The notes under the pieces: generated by a model
What the model was told of the DNA's origin: nothing
The model's input: the letters and a program-made list of their open reading frames with translations, nothing else
Databases searched by the model: none
Position numbers and translations under genes: made by a program
In this document: positions 44,513 to 54,525 of the stretch, piece by piece
Layout: each line of letters starts with the position of its first letter
Numbering within the stretch: the stretch's first letter is position 1
Origin: Streptomyces anulatus
Lineage (GTDB): Bacteria; Actinomycetota; Actinomycetes; Streptomycetales; Streptomycetaceae
Assembly (NCBI RefSeq): GCF_000721175.1
Contig: NZ_JOEZ01000016.1
Coordinates: 496,001-560,000 of the forward strand
DNA length: 64,000 bases
Direction: 5' to 3'

Positions 44513-47182
44513 TCAGAGGCCGTAGCGCTCCCGGGCCTCCTTGACCGCCGAGGCCGGGACCTCGCCGCGCTTGACCAGCTGGGCCAGCGAGGCCACCACG
44601 ATCGACTGGGCGTCGACGCCGAAGTGGCGGCGGGCCGCGGCGCGGGTGTCGGAGAGGCCGAAGCCGTCCGTGCCGAGCGAGGACCAGTCCTGCTCCACCC
44701 ACTGGCTGATCTGGTCCGGAACCTGGCGCATCCAGTCGCTGACCGCGAGCACCGGGCCCGGCGCGCCGGAGAGCGCCTGCGTCACGTACGGGACCCGCTC
44801 CTCACCGCGGAGCAGCGCCTCGTCGGCCTCCAGCGCGTCGCGGCGCAGCTCGCCCCACGAGGTGGCGGACCAGACGTCGGCCGTGACACCCCAGTCGGCG
44901 GCGAGCAGCTCCTGGGCCTCCAGGGCCCAGTGGATCGCCGTACCGGAGGAGAGCAGCTGGATGTGCGGCGCGTCCGCCTTCGCGGGCGTGCCCTCCTTGA
45001 AGCGGTACAGGCCCTTGACGATGCCCTCCTCGACGCCCTCGGGCATCGCGGGCTGGGGCTTCGGCTCGTTGTAGACCGTCAGGTAGTAGAAGACGTTCTC
45101 GGCGTCGGGGCCGTACATCCGGCGCAGACCGTCCTTGACGATGACCGCGACCTCGTACGCGAACGCCGGGTCGTAGTTGAGCGAGGCCGGGTTGGTGGCC
45201 GCGATCAGGTGCGAGTGGCCGTCCGCGTGCTGGAGGCCCTCACCCGTCAGGGTCGTACGGCCCGCCGTGGCACCGACGATGAAGCCCTTGCCGAGCTGGT
45301 CGGCGAGCTGCCACATCTGGTCGCCGGTCCGCTGCCAGCCGAACATCGAGTAGAAGATGTAGAACGGGATCATCGTCTCGCCGTGCGTCGCGTACGACGT
45401 GGCGGCGGCGATGAAGTCGGCCATGGCCCCGGCCTCGGTGATCCCCTCGTTGAGGATCTGGCCGTCCTTGGCTTCCTTGTAGTACATCAGCTGGTCGCGG
45501 TCGACCGGGTCGTACGTCTGACCCAGCGGCGAGTAGATGCCGGCGGACGGGAAGAGGGACTCCATACCGAAGGTACGGGCCTCGTCCGGGACGATCGGCA
45601 CCCAGCGTCTGCCGGTCTCCTTGTCCCGCATCAGGTCCTTCACCAGGCGGACGAACGCCATGGTGGTGGCCATCTCCTGCTTGCCGGAACCCTTGTACAG
45701 GGCCTTGAACGCGCGCTCCTCGGGCTGCGGGAGCGCCACCGCGTGCACCCGGCGGGCCGGGGCGGGGCCGCCGAGGGCGGCACGGCGCTCCTGGAGGTAG
45801 CGGACCTCGGGGGAGTCGGCGCCCGGGTGGCCGTAGGGGACCAGACCGTCCTCGAAGGCGCTGTCGGGGATCGGGAGGCCGAGCAGCTCGCGCATGCCCT
45901 TGAACTCGTCGATTCCCAGCTTCTTCATCTGGTGGTTGGCGTTCTTGGACTCGAAGCCCTTGCCGAGCGTGTAGCCCTTGACCGTCTGGGCCAGGATCAC
46001 GGTCGGCGCGCCCTTGTGCTCGACGGCCGCCTTGTACGCCGCGTACACCTTGCGGGCCTCGTGGCCGCCGCGTGAGGTGGAGAAGCACTCTGTGATCTTC
46101 GCGTCGGTGAGCAGCTTCGCCAGCTCGGCGAGGGCGGGCTCGGCGCCGAAGAAGTGTTCGCGGATGTAGGCGACGTCGCGGGTGGCGTACGTCTGGAACT
46201 GCGCGTCCGGGACCTCGCGCAGGCGGCGCAGCAGCGCGCCCGTGGTGTCCAGCTGGAACAGCTCGTCCCAGGCGTTGCCCCAGAGCGTCTTGACGACGTT
46301 CCAGCCGGCGCCGCGGAACTGCGCCTCCAGCTCCTGGACCACGCGGAAGTTGGCGCGGACCGGGCCGTCGAGGCGCTGCAGGTTGCAGTTGATGACGAAG
46401 GTCAGGTTGTCGAGCTGCTCGCGGGCCGCCAGCGCGAGGGCGGCGGTCGACTCGGGCTCGTCCATCTCGCCGTCGCCCAGGAAGGCCCAGACGTGCGAGT
46501 CGGAGGTGTCCTTGATGTTGCGGTTGGTCAGATAGCGGTTGAAGCGCGCCTGGTAGATGGCCGAGAGCGGGCCGAGGCCCATCGACACGGTGGGGAACTC
46601 CCACAGCCAGGGCAGCCGCCGCGGGTGCGGGTAGGAGGGCAGACCCTCGCCGCCCGCCTCCTGGCGGAAGTTGTCGAGCTGCTGCTCGCTGAGCCGGCCG
46701 TCGAGGAAGGCGCGGGCGTAGATGCCGGGGGAGGCGTGGCCCTGGATGTATAGCTGGTCGCCGCTGCCGTCCCCCTCCTTGCCGCGGAAGAAGTGGTTGA
46801 AGCCGGTCTCGTAGAGCCAGGCCGCCGAGGCGAAGGTGGCGATGTGGCCGCCGACCCCGTACCTGGCGCCCCGGGTCACCATCGCGGCCGCGTTCCAGCG
46901 GTTCCACGCGGTGATCTTCGACTCCAGCTCCAGGTCGCCGTCGAACGCGGGCTCGGCGGCGGTCGGGATGGAGTTGACGTAGTCGGTCTCCAGCAGCTTG
47001 GGCAGCGCGAGACCGGCGCCCTCGGCGTGCTGCAGCGAGCGGCGCATCAGGTACGCGGCACGGTGCGGGCCGGCGGCCTGGGTGACGGCGTCCAGGGAGG
47101 CCGCCCATTCAGCGGTCTCCTCGGGGTCACGGTCCGGGAGCTGGTCGAGCTCGCTCGGAAGCTTTCCTGCGGGGTCGGTCAT
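44513..47182 (-). CDS. aceE: pyruvate dehydrogenase E1 component, homodimeric
   Basis: An 889-residue thiamine-diphosphate enzyme that decarboxylates pyruvate and reductively acetylates the lipoyl groups of E2. TPP motif [62 protein letters not shown] and [13 protein letters not shown] are typical of the AceE type. ATG 47182 starts the conserved sequence; the frame extends 52 codons upstream through an AT-rich promoter region. A 17-bp palindrome lies ~100 bp upstream and a GntR gene precedes it, suggesting carbon-responsive control. Confidence 0.97.
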   Translation of the reverse strand: MTDPAGKLPSELDQLPDRDPEETAEWAASLDAVTQAAGPHRAAYLMRRSLQHAEGAGLALPKLLETDYVNSIPTAAEPAFDGDLELESKITAWNRWNAAAMVTRGARYGVGGHIATFASAAWLYETGFNHFFRGKEGDGSGDQLYIQGHASPGIYARAFLDGRLSEQQLDNFRQEAGGEGLPSYPHPRRLPWLWEFPTVSMGLGPLSAIYQARFNRYLTNRNIKDTSDSHVWAFLGDGEMDEPESTAALALAAREQLDNLTFVINCNLQRLDGPVRANFRVVQELEAQFRGAGWNVVKTLWGNAWDELFQLDTTGALLRRLREVPDAQFQTYATRDVAYIREHFFGAEPALAELAKLLTDAKITECFSTSRGGHEARKVYAAYKAAVEHKGAPTVILAQTVKGYTLGKGFESKNANHQMKKLGIDEFKGMRELLGLPIPDSAFEDGLVPYGHPGADSPEVRYLQERRAALGGPAPARRVHAVALPQPEERAFKALYKGSGKQEMATTMAFVRLVKDLMRDKETGRRWVPIVPDEARTFGMESLFPSAGIYSPLGQTYDPVDRDQLMYYKEAKDGQILNEGITEAGAMADFIAAATSYATHGETMIPFYIFYSMFGWQRTGDQMWQLADQLGKGFIVGATAGRTTLTGEGLQHADGHSHLIAATNPASLNYDPAFAYEVAVIVKDGLRRMYGPDAENVFYYLTVYNEPKPQPAMPEGVEEGIVKGLYRFKEGTPAKADAPHIQLLSSGTAIHWALEAQELLAADWGVTADVWSATSWGELRRDALEADEALLRGEERVPYVTQALSGAPGPVLAVSDWMRQVPDQISQWVEQDWSSLGTDGFGLSDTRAAARRHFGVDAQSIVVASLAQLVKRGEVPASAVKEARERYGL

Positions 47183-47278
47183 GATCGCCGCCTTCCGGAG
47201 AGGAGGGGGGTGGAGAAGGCCCTGACTGGCAGGACAGGGCGATGGGGCCGGTGGGCCCGCGGATGAACTGTAAGGCGC

Positions 47279-47295
47279 TGATCGATGATCGATCA
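47279..47295. promoter_or_regulatory. 17-bp palindrome in the aceE promoter
   Basis: TGATCGAT-G-ATCGATCA, eight-base perfect arms around one base, ~100 bp upstream of the aceE ATG in unusually AT-rich DNA. The TGATC/GATCA half-sites fit a dimeric GntR-type regulator such as the one encoded at 47450-48073. Confidence 0.55.
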
Positions 47296-47449
47296 AAGGA
47301 TTGAAGGCAAAACTTCTCGATATGAAGAAAAGTGGCATGGGGTGCCTCGAAAGGGGGCACGGAGTGACGCGAAATAGCGTGCAAATAGGGCGCTGACCTG
47401 CACGGAAGAGCAGGTCGGGTGCCAGATGATCGGAGCCTCGCGGAAGTGG

Positions 47450-48073
47450 TCAGGCCCGGGGTGCGCAGCCCAGCACGTGCGCCTTCACCAGGGCCCCGAT
47501 CTGCGGGTCCTCGGCGAGGAACGCGTCGATGAGCGCCTGGTGCTCCTCCGCGTACGACTTCTGCACCGTGCCCAGCCAGCGGATCGACAGGGCCGTGAAC
47601 ACCTCGATGCCCAGCCCCTCCCAGGTGTGCAGCAGCACCGCGTTCCCGGCGGCCCGCACCATCTCCCGGTGGAAGCCGACCGTGTGCCGCACCTGGGCCT
47701 CGCCGTCGGCCAGCCGGTCCGCCTCGTACAGCGCGGCCACGTGCGGGGCCAGCGCCGAACAGTCCTGGCCGAGCCGGGGGGCCGCCAGCTCCGCCGCGAT
47801 CTGCTCCAGGCCGGCCCGGACCGGGTAGCTCTCCTCCAGGTCGGCGGCGGTGAGGTTGCGGACCCGGACGCCCTTGTTGGGGGCCGACTCGATCAGCCGG
47901 AGCGTCTCCAGCTCGCGCAGCGCCTCGCGCACGGGCGTCTGGCTGACCTCCAGCTCGGTGGCGATGCGGCGCTCCACGATCCGCTCGCCCGGCTTCCAGC
48001 GCCCGCTGACGATCCCCTCCACGATGTGCTCGCGGATCTGTTCGCGCAGCGAGTGGACGACGGGCGGGGTCAT
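47450..48073 (-). CDS. GntR-family (FCD) regulator of the PDH region
   Basis: A 207-residue regulator with a GntR winged helix (RWKPGERIVERRIATELEVSQTPVREALRELETLRLIESAPNKGVRV) and a C-terminal FCD effector domain (HREMVRAAGN, HQALIDAFLAEDP) whose His residues usually bind a metal and carboxylate effector. It sits between the E2 gene and aceE, so pyruvate or a related acid is a reasonable but unproven ligand. ATG 48073 has AAGGAG six bases upstream. Two 15-bp direct repeats lie in its promoter. Confidence 0.92.
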   Translation of the reverse strand: MTPPVVHSLREQIREHIVEGIVSGRWKPGERIVERRIATELEVSQTPVREALRELETLRLIESAPNKGVRVRNLTAADLEESYPVRAGLEQIAAELAAPRLGQDCSALAPHVAALYEADRLADGEAQVRHTVGFHREMVRAAGNAVLLHTWEGLGIEVFTALSIRWLGTVQKSYAEEHQALIDAFLAEDPQIGALVKAHVLGCAPRA

Positions 48074-48094
48074 GAGGTGCTCCTTCTGGGCAAA

Positions 48095-48145
48095 CCGGTG
48101 GTGCCTACACCAGCACGGCGGCGCGGGCGACCGGTGGTGCTTAGA
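48095..48145 (-). repeat. direct repeats in the GntR promoter
   Basis: On the minus strand TGTAGGCACCACCGG (48095-48109) and TCTAAGCACCACCGG (48131-48145) differ at two positions and are 36 bp apart. They are likely binding sites for autoregulation. Confidence 0.5.
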
Positions 48146-48153
48146 CAATACGG

Positions 48154-48192
48154 CGGCGCCCCCGCCCGGAAGAGTTCCGGACGGGGGCGCCG
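48154..48192 (-). terminator. terminator after the E2 gene
   Basis: An 18-bp stem with one C/A mismatch (48154-48171 with 48175-48192) around GAG, 29 bp beyond the E2 stop. Confidence 0.85.
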
Positions 48193-48220
48193 CTGGTGAG
48201 GCTGGTTACAGCCGGAGCGT

Positions 48221-50062
48221 TCAGAGGCCGAGCTCGACCTCGAACTCACCGGCCTCCAGGATCGCCTTGACCGACGTCAGGTAGCGGGCGGCGTCCGCGC
48301 CGTCCACCAGACGGTGGTCGTAGGAGAGCGAGAGGTACGTCATGTCGCGCACCGCGATGGTCTCGCCGAGGTCCGGGTGGTCGATGACCACCGGACGGCG
48401 GACCGTCGCGCCGATACCGAGGATGGCCGCCTGGTTCGGCGGCACGATGACGGTGTCGAACAACGCACCGCGCGAACCGGTGTTGCTGATGGTGAAGGTG
48501 GCGCCGGACATGTCGTCCGGCGTCAGGCCGCCACCGCGCGCCTTGCCCGCGAGCTCCGCGGTCTTCTTGGAGATACCGGCGATGTTCAGGTCGCCCGCAC
48601 CCTTGATGACCGGGGTCATCAGACCCTTCTCCGCGTCGACGGCGATGCCGATGTTCTCCGCGTCGAAGTACGTGATGGTGCCTTCGTCCTCGTTGATCCG
48701 GGCGTTGACGACCGGGTGGGCCTTCAGCGCCTGGGCCGCCGCCTTCACGAAGAACGGCATCGGGGACAGCTTGACGCCCTCACGGGCGGCGAAGGAGGCC
48801 TTCGCCTGGTTGCGCAGCTTCATCAGCTTGGTGATGTCGACCTCGAGGACCGAGGTCAGCTGGGCCTGCGAGTGCAGCGCCTTCATCATGTTCTCGCCGA
48901 TGACCTTGCGCATGCGGGTCATCTTGACCGTCTGACCGCGCAGCGGCGACGCCTCCAGCTTCGGCGTCTTCGCGGCGGCATGGCCTCCGGCGGTCACAGC
49001 TGCCGGGGCCGGAGCGGCTGCGGCGGCCTTGGCGGCCTCCGCGGCGGCGACGACGTCCTGCTTGCGGATACGGCCACCGACGCCGGTGCCCTTGACCGCG
49101 CTCAGGTCCACGTTGTTCTCGGACGCGAGCTTGCGGACCAGCGGCGTGACGTACGCGCCGTCGTCACCGGAGGGCGCGGCCGGGGCGGCCGGTGCCGGGG
49201 TGACGGGGGCGGGCTGCGCCGGAGCCGGAGCCGGAGCGGCGGGAGCTGCCGGGGCCTGGGCTGCCGGAGCCGGAGCGGCGGGGGCCGGAGTGGCCGGAGC
49301 CGGAGCGGCCGGGGCCGGAGCGGCGGGGGCCGGGGCGGGAGCTGCGGGGGCCTCCTGCTTCGGGGCCTCCTGGGCCGGGGCGGCGGGCTGCGCCGGAGCG
49401 GCGGCGGGAGCCGTGCCCGGAGCACCGATGACGGCGAGCTTGGCGCCGACCTCGGCGGTCTCGTCCTCGCCGACCACGATCTCCAGCAGCACACCGGCGA
49501 CCGGGGCGGGAATCTCGGTGTCGACCTTGTCCGTGGAGACCTCGAGCAGCGGCTCGTCCTCGGCCACCTCCTCGCCGACCTCCTTGAGCCAGCGGGTGAC
49601 GGTGCCCTCGGTGACGCTCTCGCCGAGCGCCGGGAGGGTGACGTCGGTGCCCTCGGCGGACGAACCGCCGGTGGCGGCCTCGGCGGTCGGGGCCTGGGCC
49701 GGAGCCTCGGTCTCGGTCGACGGGGCGGTGGGCGCCTCCTCGGCCTGCGGGGCCGGGGTGGAGGCGGGCTCGGCGGCCGGAGCCGCGGCCTCGGCCGGAG
49801 CCGCGGCCTCGGCCGGAGCGCCCGAGCCGTCGTCGATGACGGCAAGCTCGGCACCGACCTCGACGGTCTCGTCTTCGGCGACCTTGATGGAGGTCAGTAC
49901 ACCGGACGCGGGGGCCGGGATCTCGGTGTCGACCTTGTCGGTCGAGACCTCGAGCAACGGCTCGTCGGCCTCGACGCGCTCGCCCTCGGCCTTCAGCCAA
50001 CGGGTGACAGTGCCCTCGGTGACGCTCTCGCCGAGCGCCGGAAGGGTTACGGAAACCGACAT
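48221..50062 (-). CDS. sucB: dihydrolipoamide acyltransferase (E2), two lipoyl domains
   Basis: A 613-residue E2. Two lipoyl domains (1-76 and ~143-215), each with the lipoylated Lys in [10 protein letters not shown] (Lys43 and ~182); long Ala/Pro-rich swinging linkers; a peripheral subunit-binding domain (~318-350; [21 protein letters not shown]); and a catalytic acyltransferase domain with the active-site [16 protein letters not shown]. In actinobacteria this protein serves both PDH and OGDH. It is 62 bp downstream of lpd on the same strand. Its function requires lipoylation, which the damaged lipB at 37052 may affect. Confidence 0.95.
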   Translation of the reverse strand: MSVSVTLPALGESVTEGTVTRWLKAEGERVEADEPLLEVSTDKVDTEIPAPASGVLTSIKVAEDETVEVGAELAVIDDGSGAPAEAAAPAEAAAPAAEPASTPAPQAEEAPTAPSTETEAPAQAPTAEAATGGSSAEGTDVTLPALGESVTEGTVTRWLKEVGEEVAEDEPLLEVSTDKVDTEIPAPVAGVLLEIVVGEDETAEVGAKLAVIGAPGTAPAAAPAQPAAPAQEAPKQEAPAAPAPAPAAPAPAAPAPATPAPAAPAPAAQAPAAPAAPAPAPAQPAPVTPAPAAPAAPSGDDGAYVTPLVRKLASENNVDLSAVKGTGVGGRIRKQDVVAAAEAAKAAAAAPAPAAVTAGGHAAAKTPKLEASPLRGQTVKMTRMRKVIGENMMKALHSQAQLTSVLEVDITKLMKLRNQAKASFAAREGVKLSPMPFFVKAAAQALKAHPVVNARINEDEGTITYFDAENIGIAVDAEKGLMTPVIKGAGDLNIAGISKKTAELAGKARGGGLTPDDMSGATFTISNTGSRGALFDTVIVPPNQAAILGIGATVRRPVVIDHPDLGETIAVRDMTYLSLSYDHRLVDGADAARYLTSVKAILEAGEFEVELGL

Positions 50063-50124
50063 GGTTTCAGTTGCTCCTTACGAAAATGCGGAAGTGGTCG
50101 GTCGTCGCGCCCGGGACCGGGGGA

Positions 50125-51513
50125 TCAGTCGTGGGCGTGGAGGGGCTTGCCGGCCAGTGCCAGGTGAGCCTCGCCCATCGCCTCGTTCTGCGTCGGGTGT
50201 GCGTGGATGAGCTGGGCGACCTCGGAGGGCAGCGCCTCCCAGTTGTAGATCAGCTGGGCTTCGCCGACCTGCTCGCCCATACGGTCGCCGACCATGTGGA
50301 CGCCGACCACGGCGCCGTCCTTGACCTGGACGAGCTTGATCTCGCCCGCGGTCTTCAGGATCTTGCTCTTGCCGTTGCCCGCGAGGTTGTACTTGAGGGC
50401 GACTACCTTGTCCGCGCCGTAGATCTCCTTGGCCTTGGCCTCGGTGATACCGACGGAGGCGACCTCGGGGTGGCAGTACGTCACCTTGGGCACGCCGTCG
50501 TAGTCGATCGGGACGGTCTTCAGACCGGCCAGACGTTCCGCCACCAGGATGCCCTCGGCGAAGCCGACGTGGGCGAGCTGGAGGGTCGGGACGAGGTCGC
50601 CCACGGCCGAGATCGTCGGGACGTTGGTCTGCATGTACTCGTCGACCAGGACATAGCCGCGGTCCATCGCGACGCCCTGCTCCTCGTAGCCCAGGCCCTG
50701 CGACACCGGGCCGCGGCCGATGGCGACGAGCAGCAGCTCCGCCTCGAAGGTCTTGCCGTCGGCGAGCGTCACGCGGACGCCGTCCTGCGTGTACTCGGCC
50801 TTGTCGAAGAAGGTGCCGAGGTTGAACTTGATGCCGCGCTTGCGGAACGCGCGCTCAAGAAGCTTGGAGCTGTTCTCGTCCTCGACCGGGACGAGGTGCT
50901 TGAGGCCCTCGACGATGGTGACCTCGGTGCCGAAGGACTTCCACGCCGAGGCGAACTCGACGCCGATGACGCCGCCGCCCAGCACGATCGCGGACTTCGG
51001 AACGCGGTCCATCTTCAGCGCGTGGTCCGAGGAGATGATCCGCTTGCCGTCGATCTCCAGGCCGGGCAGCGACTTCGGCACGGAGCCGGTCGCCAGCAGC
51101 ACGTGGCGGCCCTGGACGCGCTGGCCGTTCACGTCCACGGAGGTGGGGGAGGAGAGCTTGCCCTCACCCTCGATGTAGTGGACCTTGCGCGAGGCGATGA
51201 GCCCCTGGAGACCCTTGTACAGGCCCGAGATCACCTCGTCCTTGTACTTGTTGACGGCCTCCATGTCGATGCCCTCGAAGGTCGCCTTCACGCCGAACTG
51301 GGCCGACTCGCGGGCCTGGTCCGCGATCTCGCCCGCGTGCAGCAGTGCCTTCGTGGGAATGCAGCCGTTGTGCAGGCAGGTGCCGCCGACCTTGCCCTTC
51401 TCGATCAGTGCGACGTCCAGGCCCAGCTGCGCTCCGCGCAGGGCCGCGGCGTAACCGCCACTGCCACCGCCGAGGATCACTAGGTCGAAAACGGTGCTGG
51501 CGTCGTTCGCCAC
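50125..51513 (-). CDS. lpdA: dihydrolipoyl dehydrogenase (E3)
   Basis: A 462-residue FAD/NAD flavoprotein that reoxidises the dihydrolipoyl groups of E2. Redox pair Cys46 and Cys51 (KVGGTCLHNGCIPTK), FDLVILGGGSGGYAAALRGAQLG for FAD, SAIVLGGGVIGVEFASAW for NAD, and the C-terminal His-Glu in IHAHPTQNEAMGE. GTG 51513 has GGAGG seven bases upstream. It starts the lpd-E2 transcription unit. Confidence 0.96.
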   Translation of the reverse strand: MANDASTVFDLVILGGGSGGYAAALRGAQLGLDVALIEKGKVGGTCLHNGCIPTKALLHAGEIADQARESAQFGVKATFEGIDMEAVNKYKDEVISGLYKGLQGLIASRKVHYIEGEGKLSSPTSVDVNGQRVQGRHVLLATGSVPKSLPGLEIDGKRIISSDHALKMDRVPKSAIVLGGGVIGVEFASAWKSFGTEVTIVEGLKHLVPVEDENSSKLLERAFRKRGIKFNLGTFFDKAEYTQDGVRVTLADGKTFEAELLLVAIGRGPVSQGLGYEEQGVAMDRGYVLVDEYMQTNVPTISAVGDLVPTLQLAHVGFAEGILVAERLAGLKTVPIDYDGVPKVTYCHPEVASVGITEAKAKEIYGADKVVALKYNLAGNGKSKILKTAGEIKLVQVKDGAVVGVHMVGDRMGEQVGEAQLIYNWEALPSEVAQLIHAHPTQNEAMGEAHLALAGKPLHAHD

Positions 51514-51813
51514 GTCACGTCCTCCATGCATGTGCGCCGTACGCCGGGCCCCGTCGCTGGGGTGTGACCGGCCGGTCGGCTGGTGTGCGGCCGCTTTTGT
51601 CTTCGGCCCTGTGGTGGGGCCCTGTCCTGCCGAGAACCCATCTTCGCACTTGTCGACGGTGGGCGGGACGCGGGGCCCGGGTCCGGGACGGATGATCGTC
51701 CGTTCCGGAGGGTTACTGCTGCGTAGATTGCTACGGATTCGGCCGGTGTTCGTCGAGAGCGAAACCCGTTCGCCCTCCGCCGCTCATCCTTGCCGCTTCC
51801 GCTCCGAGAACAC
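51514..51813. other. intergenic region upstream of lpdA
   Basis: About 300 bp with no convincing ORF; it must hold the lpdA promoter on the minus strand. A locally AT-rich stretch (TGCTGCGTAGATTGCTACGGATTC, here shown only by its core GTAGATTGCTAC ~51724) has weak dyad symmetry. Nothing else stands out. Confidence 0.4.
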
Positions 51814-51845
51814 GTACGGCCCCGGACCTATGCCCGGGGCCGTAC
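51814..51845 (-). terminator. pepA terminator
   Basis: GTACGGCCCCGG (51814-51825) and CCGGGGCCGTAC (51834-51845) form a perfect 12-bp stem with an 8-base loop, 21 bp beyond the pepA stop. Confidence 0.9.
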
Positions 51846-51866
51846 ACGTCATCGGCGGGGTCCGGC

Positions 51867-53426
51867 TCAGCCGAGGTCGCCGTCGGCGGTGCGCTCGGCG
51901 AGGCGGACCAGGGTGCGGACCGCGGAGCCGGTGCCGCCCTTGGGCGTGTAGCCGTACGGCGCGCCCTCGTGGAAGGCCGGGCCCGCGATGTCCAGGTGCG
52001 CCCAGGCGATGCCCTCGCCCACGAACTCCTGCAGGAACAGGCCGGCCACCAGGCCGCCGCCCATCCGCTCGCCCATGTTGGCGATGTCGGCGGTGGGGGA
52101 CTCCATGCCCTTGCGCAGGTCGGCGGGGAGCGGCATCGGCCACGAGGGCTCGCCGACCTCCTCGGCGATCTCGTGGATCGACGTGCGGAAGGCGTCGTCG
52201 TTGGCCATCACACCGAAGGTGCGGTTGCCGAGCGCCAGCACCATCGCGCCGGTCAGGGTCGCCACGTCGACGATCGCGTCCGGCTTCTCCTCCGAGGCGC
52301 GGGTCAGCGCGTCGGCCAGGACGAGCCGGCCCTCGGCGTCGGTGTTGAGGACCTCGACGGTCTTGCCGCTGTACATGCGCAGCACGTCACCGGGGCGGGT
52401 GGCGTTGCCGGAGGGCATGTTCTCGGCCAGCGCCAGCCAGCCGGTGACGTTGACCTTCAGGCGCAGACGGGCGGCCGTGACGACGGCGGCGAACACGGCG
52501 GCGGCGCCGCTCATGTCGCACTTCATCGTCTCGTTGTGGCCGGCCGGCTTGAGCGAGATGCCGCCCGAGTCGTAGGTGATGCCCTTGCCCACGAGGGCCA
52601 GGGTCTTCTCCGCCTTCGGGTGCGTGTAGGCGAGCTTCACCAGGCGGGGGCCGTGCGTGGAGCCCTGGCCGACGCCGAGGAGGCCGCCGTAGCCGCCCTT
52701 GGCGAGAGCCTTCTCGTCGAGGACCTGGACCTTGATGCCGTGCTCCTTGCCCGCGGCGGTGGCCACGGCGGCGAAGGACTCGGGGTACAGGTCGTTCGGC
52801 GGGGTGTTGATCAGGTCGCGGGCCCGGTTGATCTCCTCGACCAGGGCCAGGGCGCGCTCGACGGCCGCCTTGTAGGCCTTGTCGCGCGGCTTGGCACCGA
52901 GCAGGGCCACCTCGGCGAGCGGCAGCTTCGGGCCATTGCCCTGGGACTTCGCGTCCTTGGGAGCCAGCTTGTTCTCGCCGCCCTGGTAGGCGGTGAAGGC
53001 GTACGCCCCGAGGAGCGCGCCCTCGGCGACGGCAGCGGCGTCCTCGACGGAGGCGGCGGGCAGCGCGAAGCCGGCCTTCTTGGAACCGGTCAGCGCACGG
53101 GCCGCGGTGCCCGCCGCGCGGCGCAGCGCCTCGGCGTCGTACGCGTCCTCCTTGTCCGGGACCGGACCGAGACCGACCGCGACGACGACCGGGGCCTTGA
53201 GGCCGGACGCGGCGGGCAGCTTGGTCAGTTCGCCCTCGGCACCGGTGGCACCCAGGGTCTCGAGGACGGCGGCGAGCTTTCCGTCGAACGCCTTGTCCAC
53301 GGCCTCGGAGCCCGGTGCCAGGACCAGAGCCCCCGGCTTCGACCCAGTGCCCTTGGCGACGCCGACGACGAGTGCGTCGGCGCGCAGCGTCGCCGCACCG
53401 GTAGTGCTGAGAGTGAGAGCAGTCAC
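51867..53426 (-). CDS. pepA: leucyl aminopeptidase, M17 family
   Basis: A 519-residue cytosolic di-zinc aminopeptidase. The M17 signature NTDAEGRLVLADAL is present, with LALVGKGITYDSGGISLKPAGH and MKCDMSGAAAVFA carrying metal and catalytic residues. The N-terminal domain (1-170) is the usual variable region. GTG 53426 opens a family-like start (VTALTLSTTG), though no strong ribosome site is visible; a longer open frame upstream is GC-rich noise. Confidence 0.95.
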   Translation of the reverse strand: MTALTLSTTGAATLRADALVVGVAKGTGSKPGALVLAPGSEAVDKAFDGKLAAVLETLGATGAEGELTKLPAASGLKAPVVVAVGLGPVPDKEDAYDAEALRRAAGTAARALTGSKKAGFALPAASVEDAAAVAEGALLGAYAFTAYQGGENKLAPKDAKSQGNGPKLPLAEVALLGAKPRDKAYKAAVERALALVEEINRARDLINTPPNDLYPESFAAVATAAGKEHGIKVQVLDEKALAKGGYGGLLGVGQGSTHGPRLVKLAYTHPKAEKTLALVGKGITYDSGGISLKPAGHNETMKCDMSGAAAVFAAVVTAARLRLKVNVTGWLALAENMPSGNATRPGDVLRMYSGKTVEVLNTDAEGRLVLADALTRASEEKPDAIVDVATLTGAMVLALGNRTFGVMANDDAFRTSIHEIAEEVGEPSWPMPLPADLRKGMESPTADIANMGERMGGGLVAGLFLQEFVGEGIAWAHLDIAGPAFHEGAPYGYTPKGGTGSAVRTLVRLAERTADGDLG

Positions 53427-53653
53427 GGTGGTGAAATCTCGCTTCCGTTGAGTTCGAGTTCGGTCGAGGGGTGGGCCGACCATGCCCGGCGCATCGTAGA
53501 CGCCCCGACGATGTGCCGGGAATGAGCCTACGCGCGCGGTTCCTGCTCCGTGACGGCGGCGGGGCGTTCCGGACCGCCAAGGCGGTCGGTTCCGCCCGGT
53601 GCGACGCCCGGTACGACGGCTGCTACGACGACACCCCCGGTGCTGCCGCGCCG

Positions 53654-54436
53654 TCAGGTCCCGAGCGCCAGCACCACCAGGGCCGCCGTCGCCGCGGTCT
53701 CCTCGACGCCCCCGAAGACATCCCCGGTGACCCCGCCGAACCGCCGTACGCAGTGCCGCAGCAGCAGTTCGGCGGCGGCGAGCGCGCCGAGCACCGCGAG
53801 CGCGTGGTGCGGTGCCGCGTACGGGCCCAGCGGCGCGCCCGCCGCCGCGCACAGAGCCACCGTCACCACCGTCGCGAGCAGCGCCCGCCCGGCCGGCACC
53901 GTGGACGCCACCGTCGCCCCGAGCCCCTCCGGCCGGGCCGCCGGGACGCCCTGACGGGACGCCAGGGTCAGCGCGAGCCGGGCGGCGACGCCCGCGACGA
54001 CGGCTCCGAGCGCCCCGTGTGCCCAGCCCTCCCCGTACAGCTCGAAGAGGACCGCGACCTGGGCCAGCAGGACCAGGAGCAGGGTGATGACACCGAACGG
54101 CCCAATGTCGGACTGCTTCATGATCCGCAGTGCGTCCTCGGCCGGCTTCCCGCTGCCGAGGCCGTCCGCCGTGTCCGCCAGGCCGTCCAGGTGCAGCCCC
54201 CGGGTGAGTGCGGCGGGCACCGCGACGGAGGCCACCGCTGCGAGCAGCGGCCCCGAGCCGGCCAGCAGCGACAGCGAGCCGAGGGCGGCGGCGAGCAGCC
54301 CCACGGCGAGTCCGGCGATCGGGGCGAGGAGCATCCCGGAGCGGGCGGCCGCGCGGTCCCAGCGGGTCACACGGACGGGGAGCACGGTCAGGGTGCCGAA
54401 GGCGAAGCGCAGCCCGTGGCTGTTCAGGGAGGTCAC
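53654..54436 (-). CDS. cobS: adenosylcobinamide-GDP ribazoletransferase (cobalamin synthase)
   Basis: A 260-residue membrane enzyme joining AdoCbi-GDP and alpha-ribazole at the end of B12 synthesis. Features: RFAFGTLTVLPV at the N-terminus, the active-site GLHLDGLADTADGLGSG, RIMKQSDIGPFGVITLLLVLL and five or more membrane helices. GTG 54436 was chosen as the conserved start. CobT and CobU homologues are encoded 2-4 kb downstream on the same strand. Confidence 0.92.
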   Translation of the reverse strand: MTSLNSHGLRFAFGTLTVLPVRVTRWDRAAARSGMLLAPIAGLAVGLLAAALGSLSLLAGSGPLLAAVASVAVPAALTRGLHLDGLADTADGLGSGKPAEDALRIMKQSDIGPFGVITLLLVLLAQVAVLFELYGEGWAHGALGAVVAGVAARLALTLASRQGVPAARPEGLGATVASTVPAGRALLATVVTVALCAAAGAPLGPYAAPHHALAVLGALAAAELLLRHCVRRFGGVTGDVFGGVEETAATAALVVLALGT

Positions 54437-54525
54437 CGCGCGCAGGCTAGCCGTCGGCGCCCACCGATAGATTGGCCGAAACGCGGCAAAAAATGGCAAA
54501 GCCGGACGCATCGGGAGTGGGTGGC

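Noticed and set aside
48314..50167. A 617-codon plus-strand frame over the E2 gene
   Set aside because: It is a Gly/Arg/Leu-repeat shadow of the Ala/Pro linkers of E2; no domain is recognisable.
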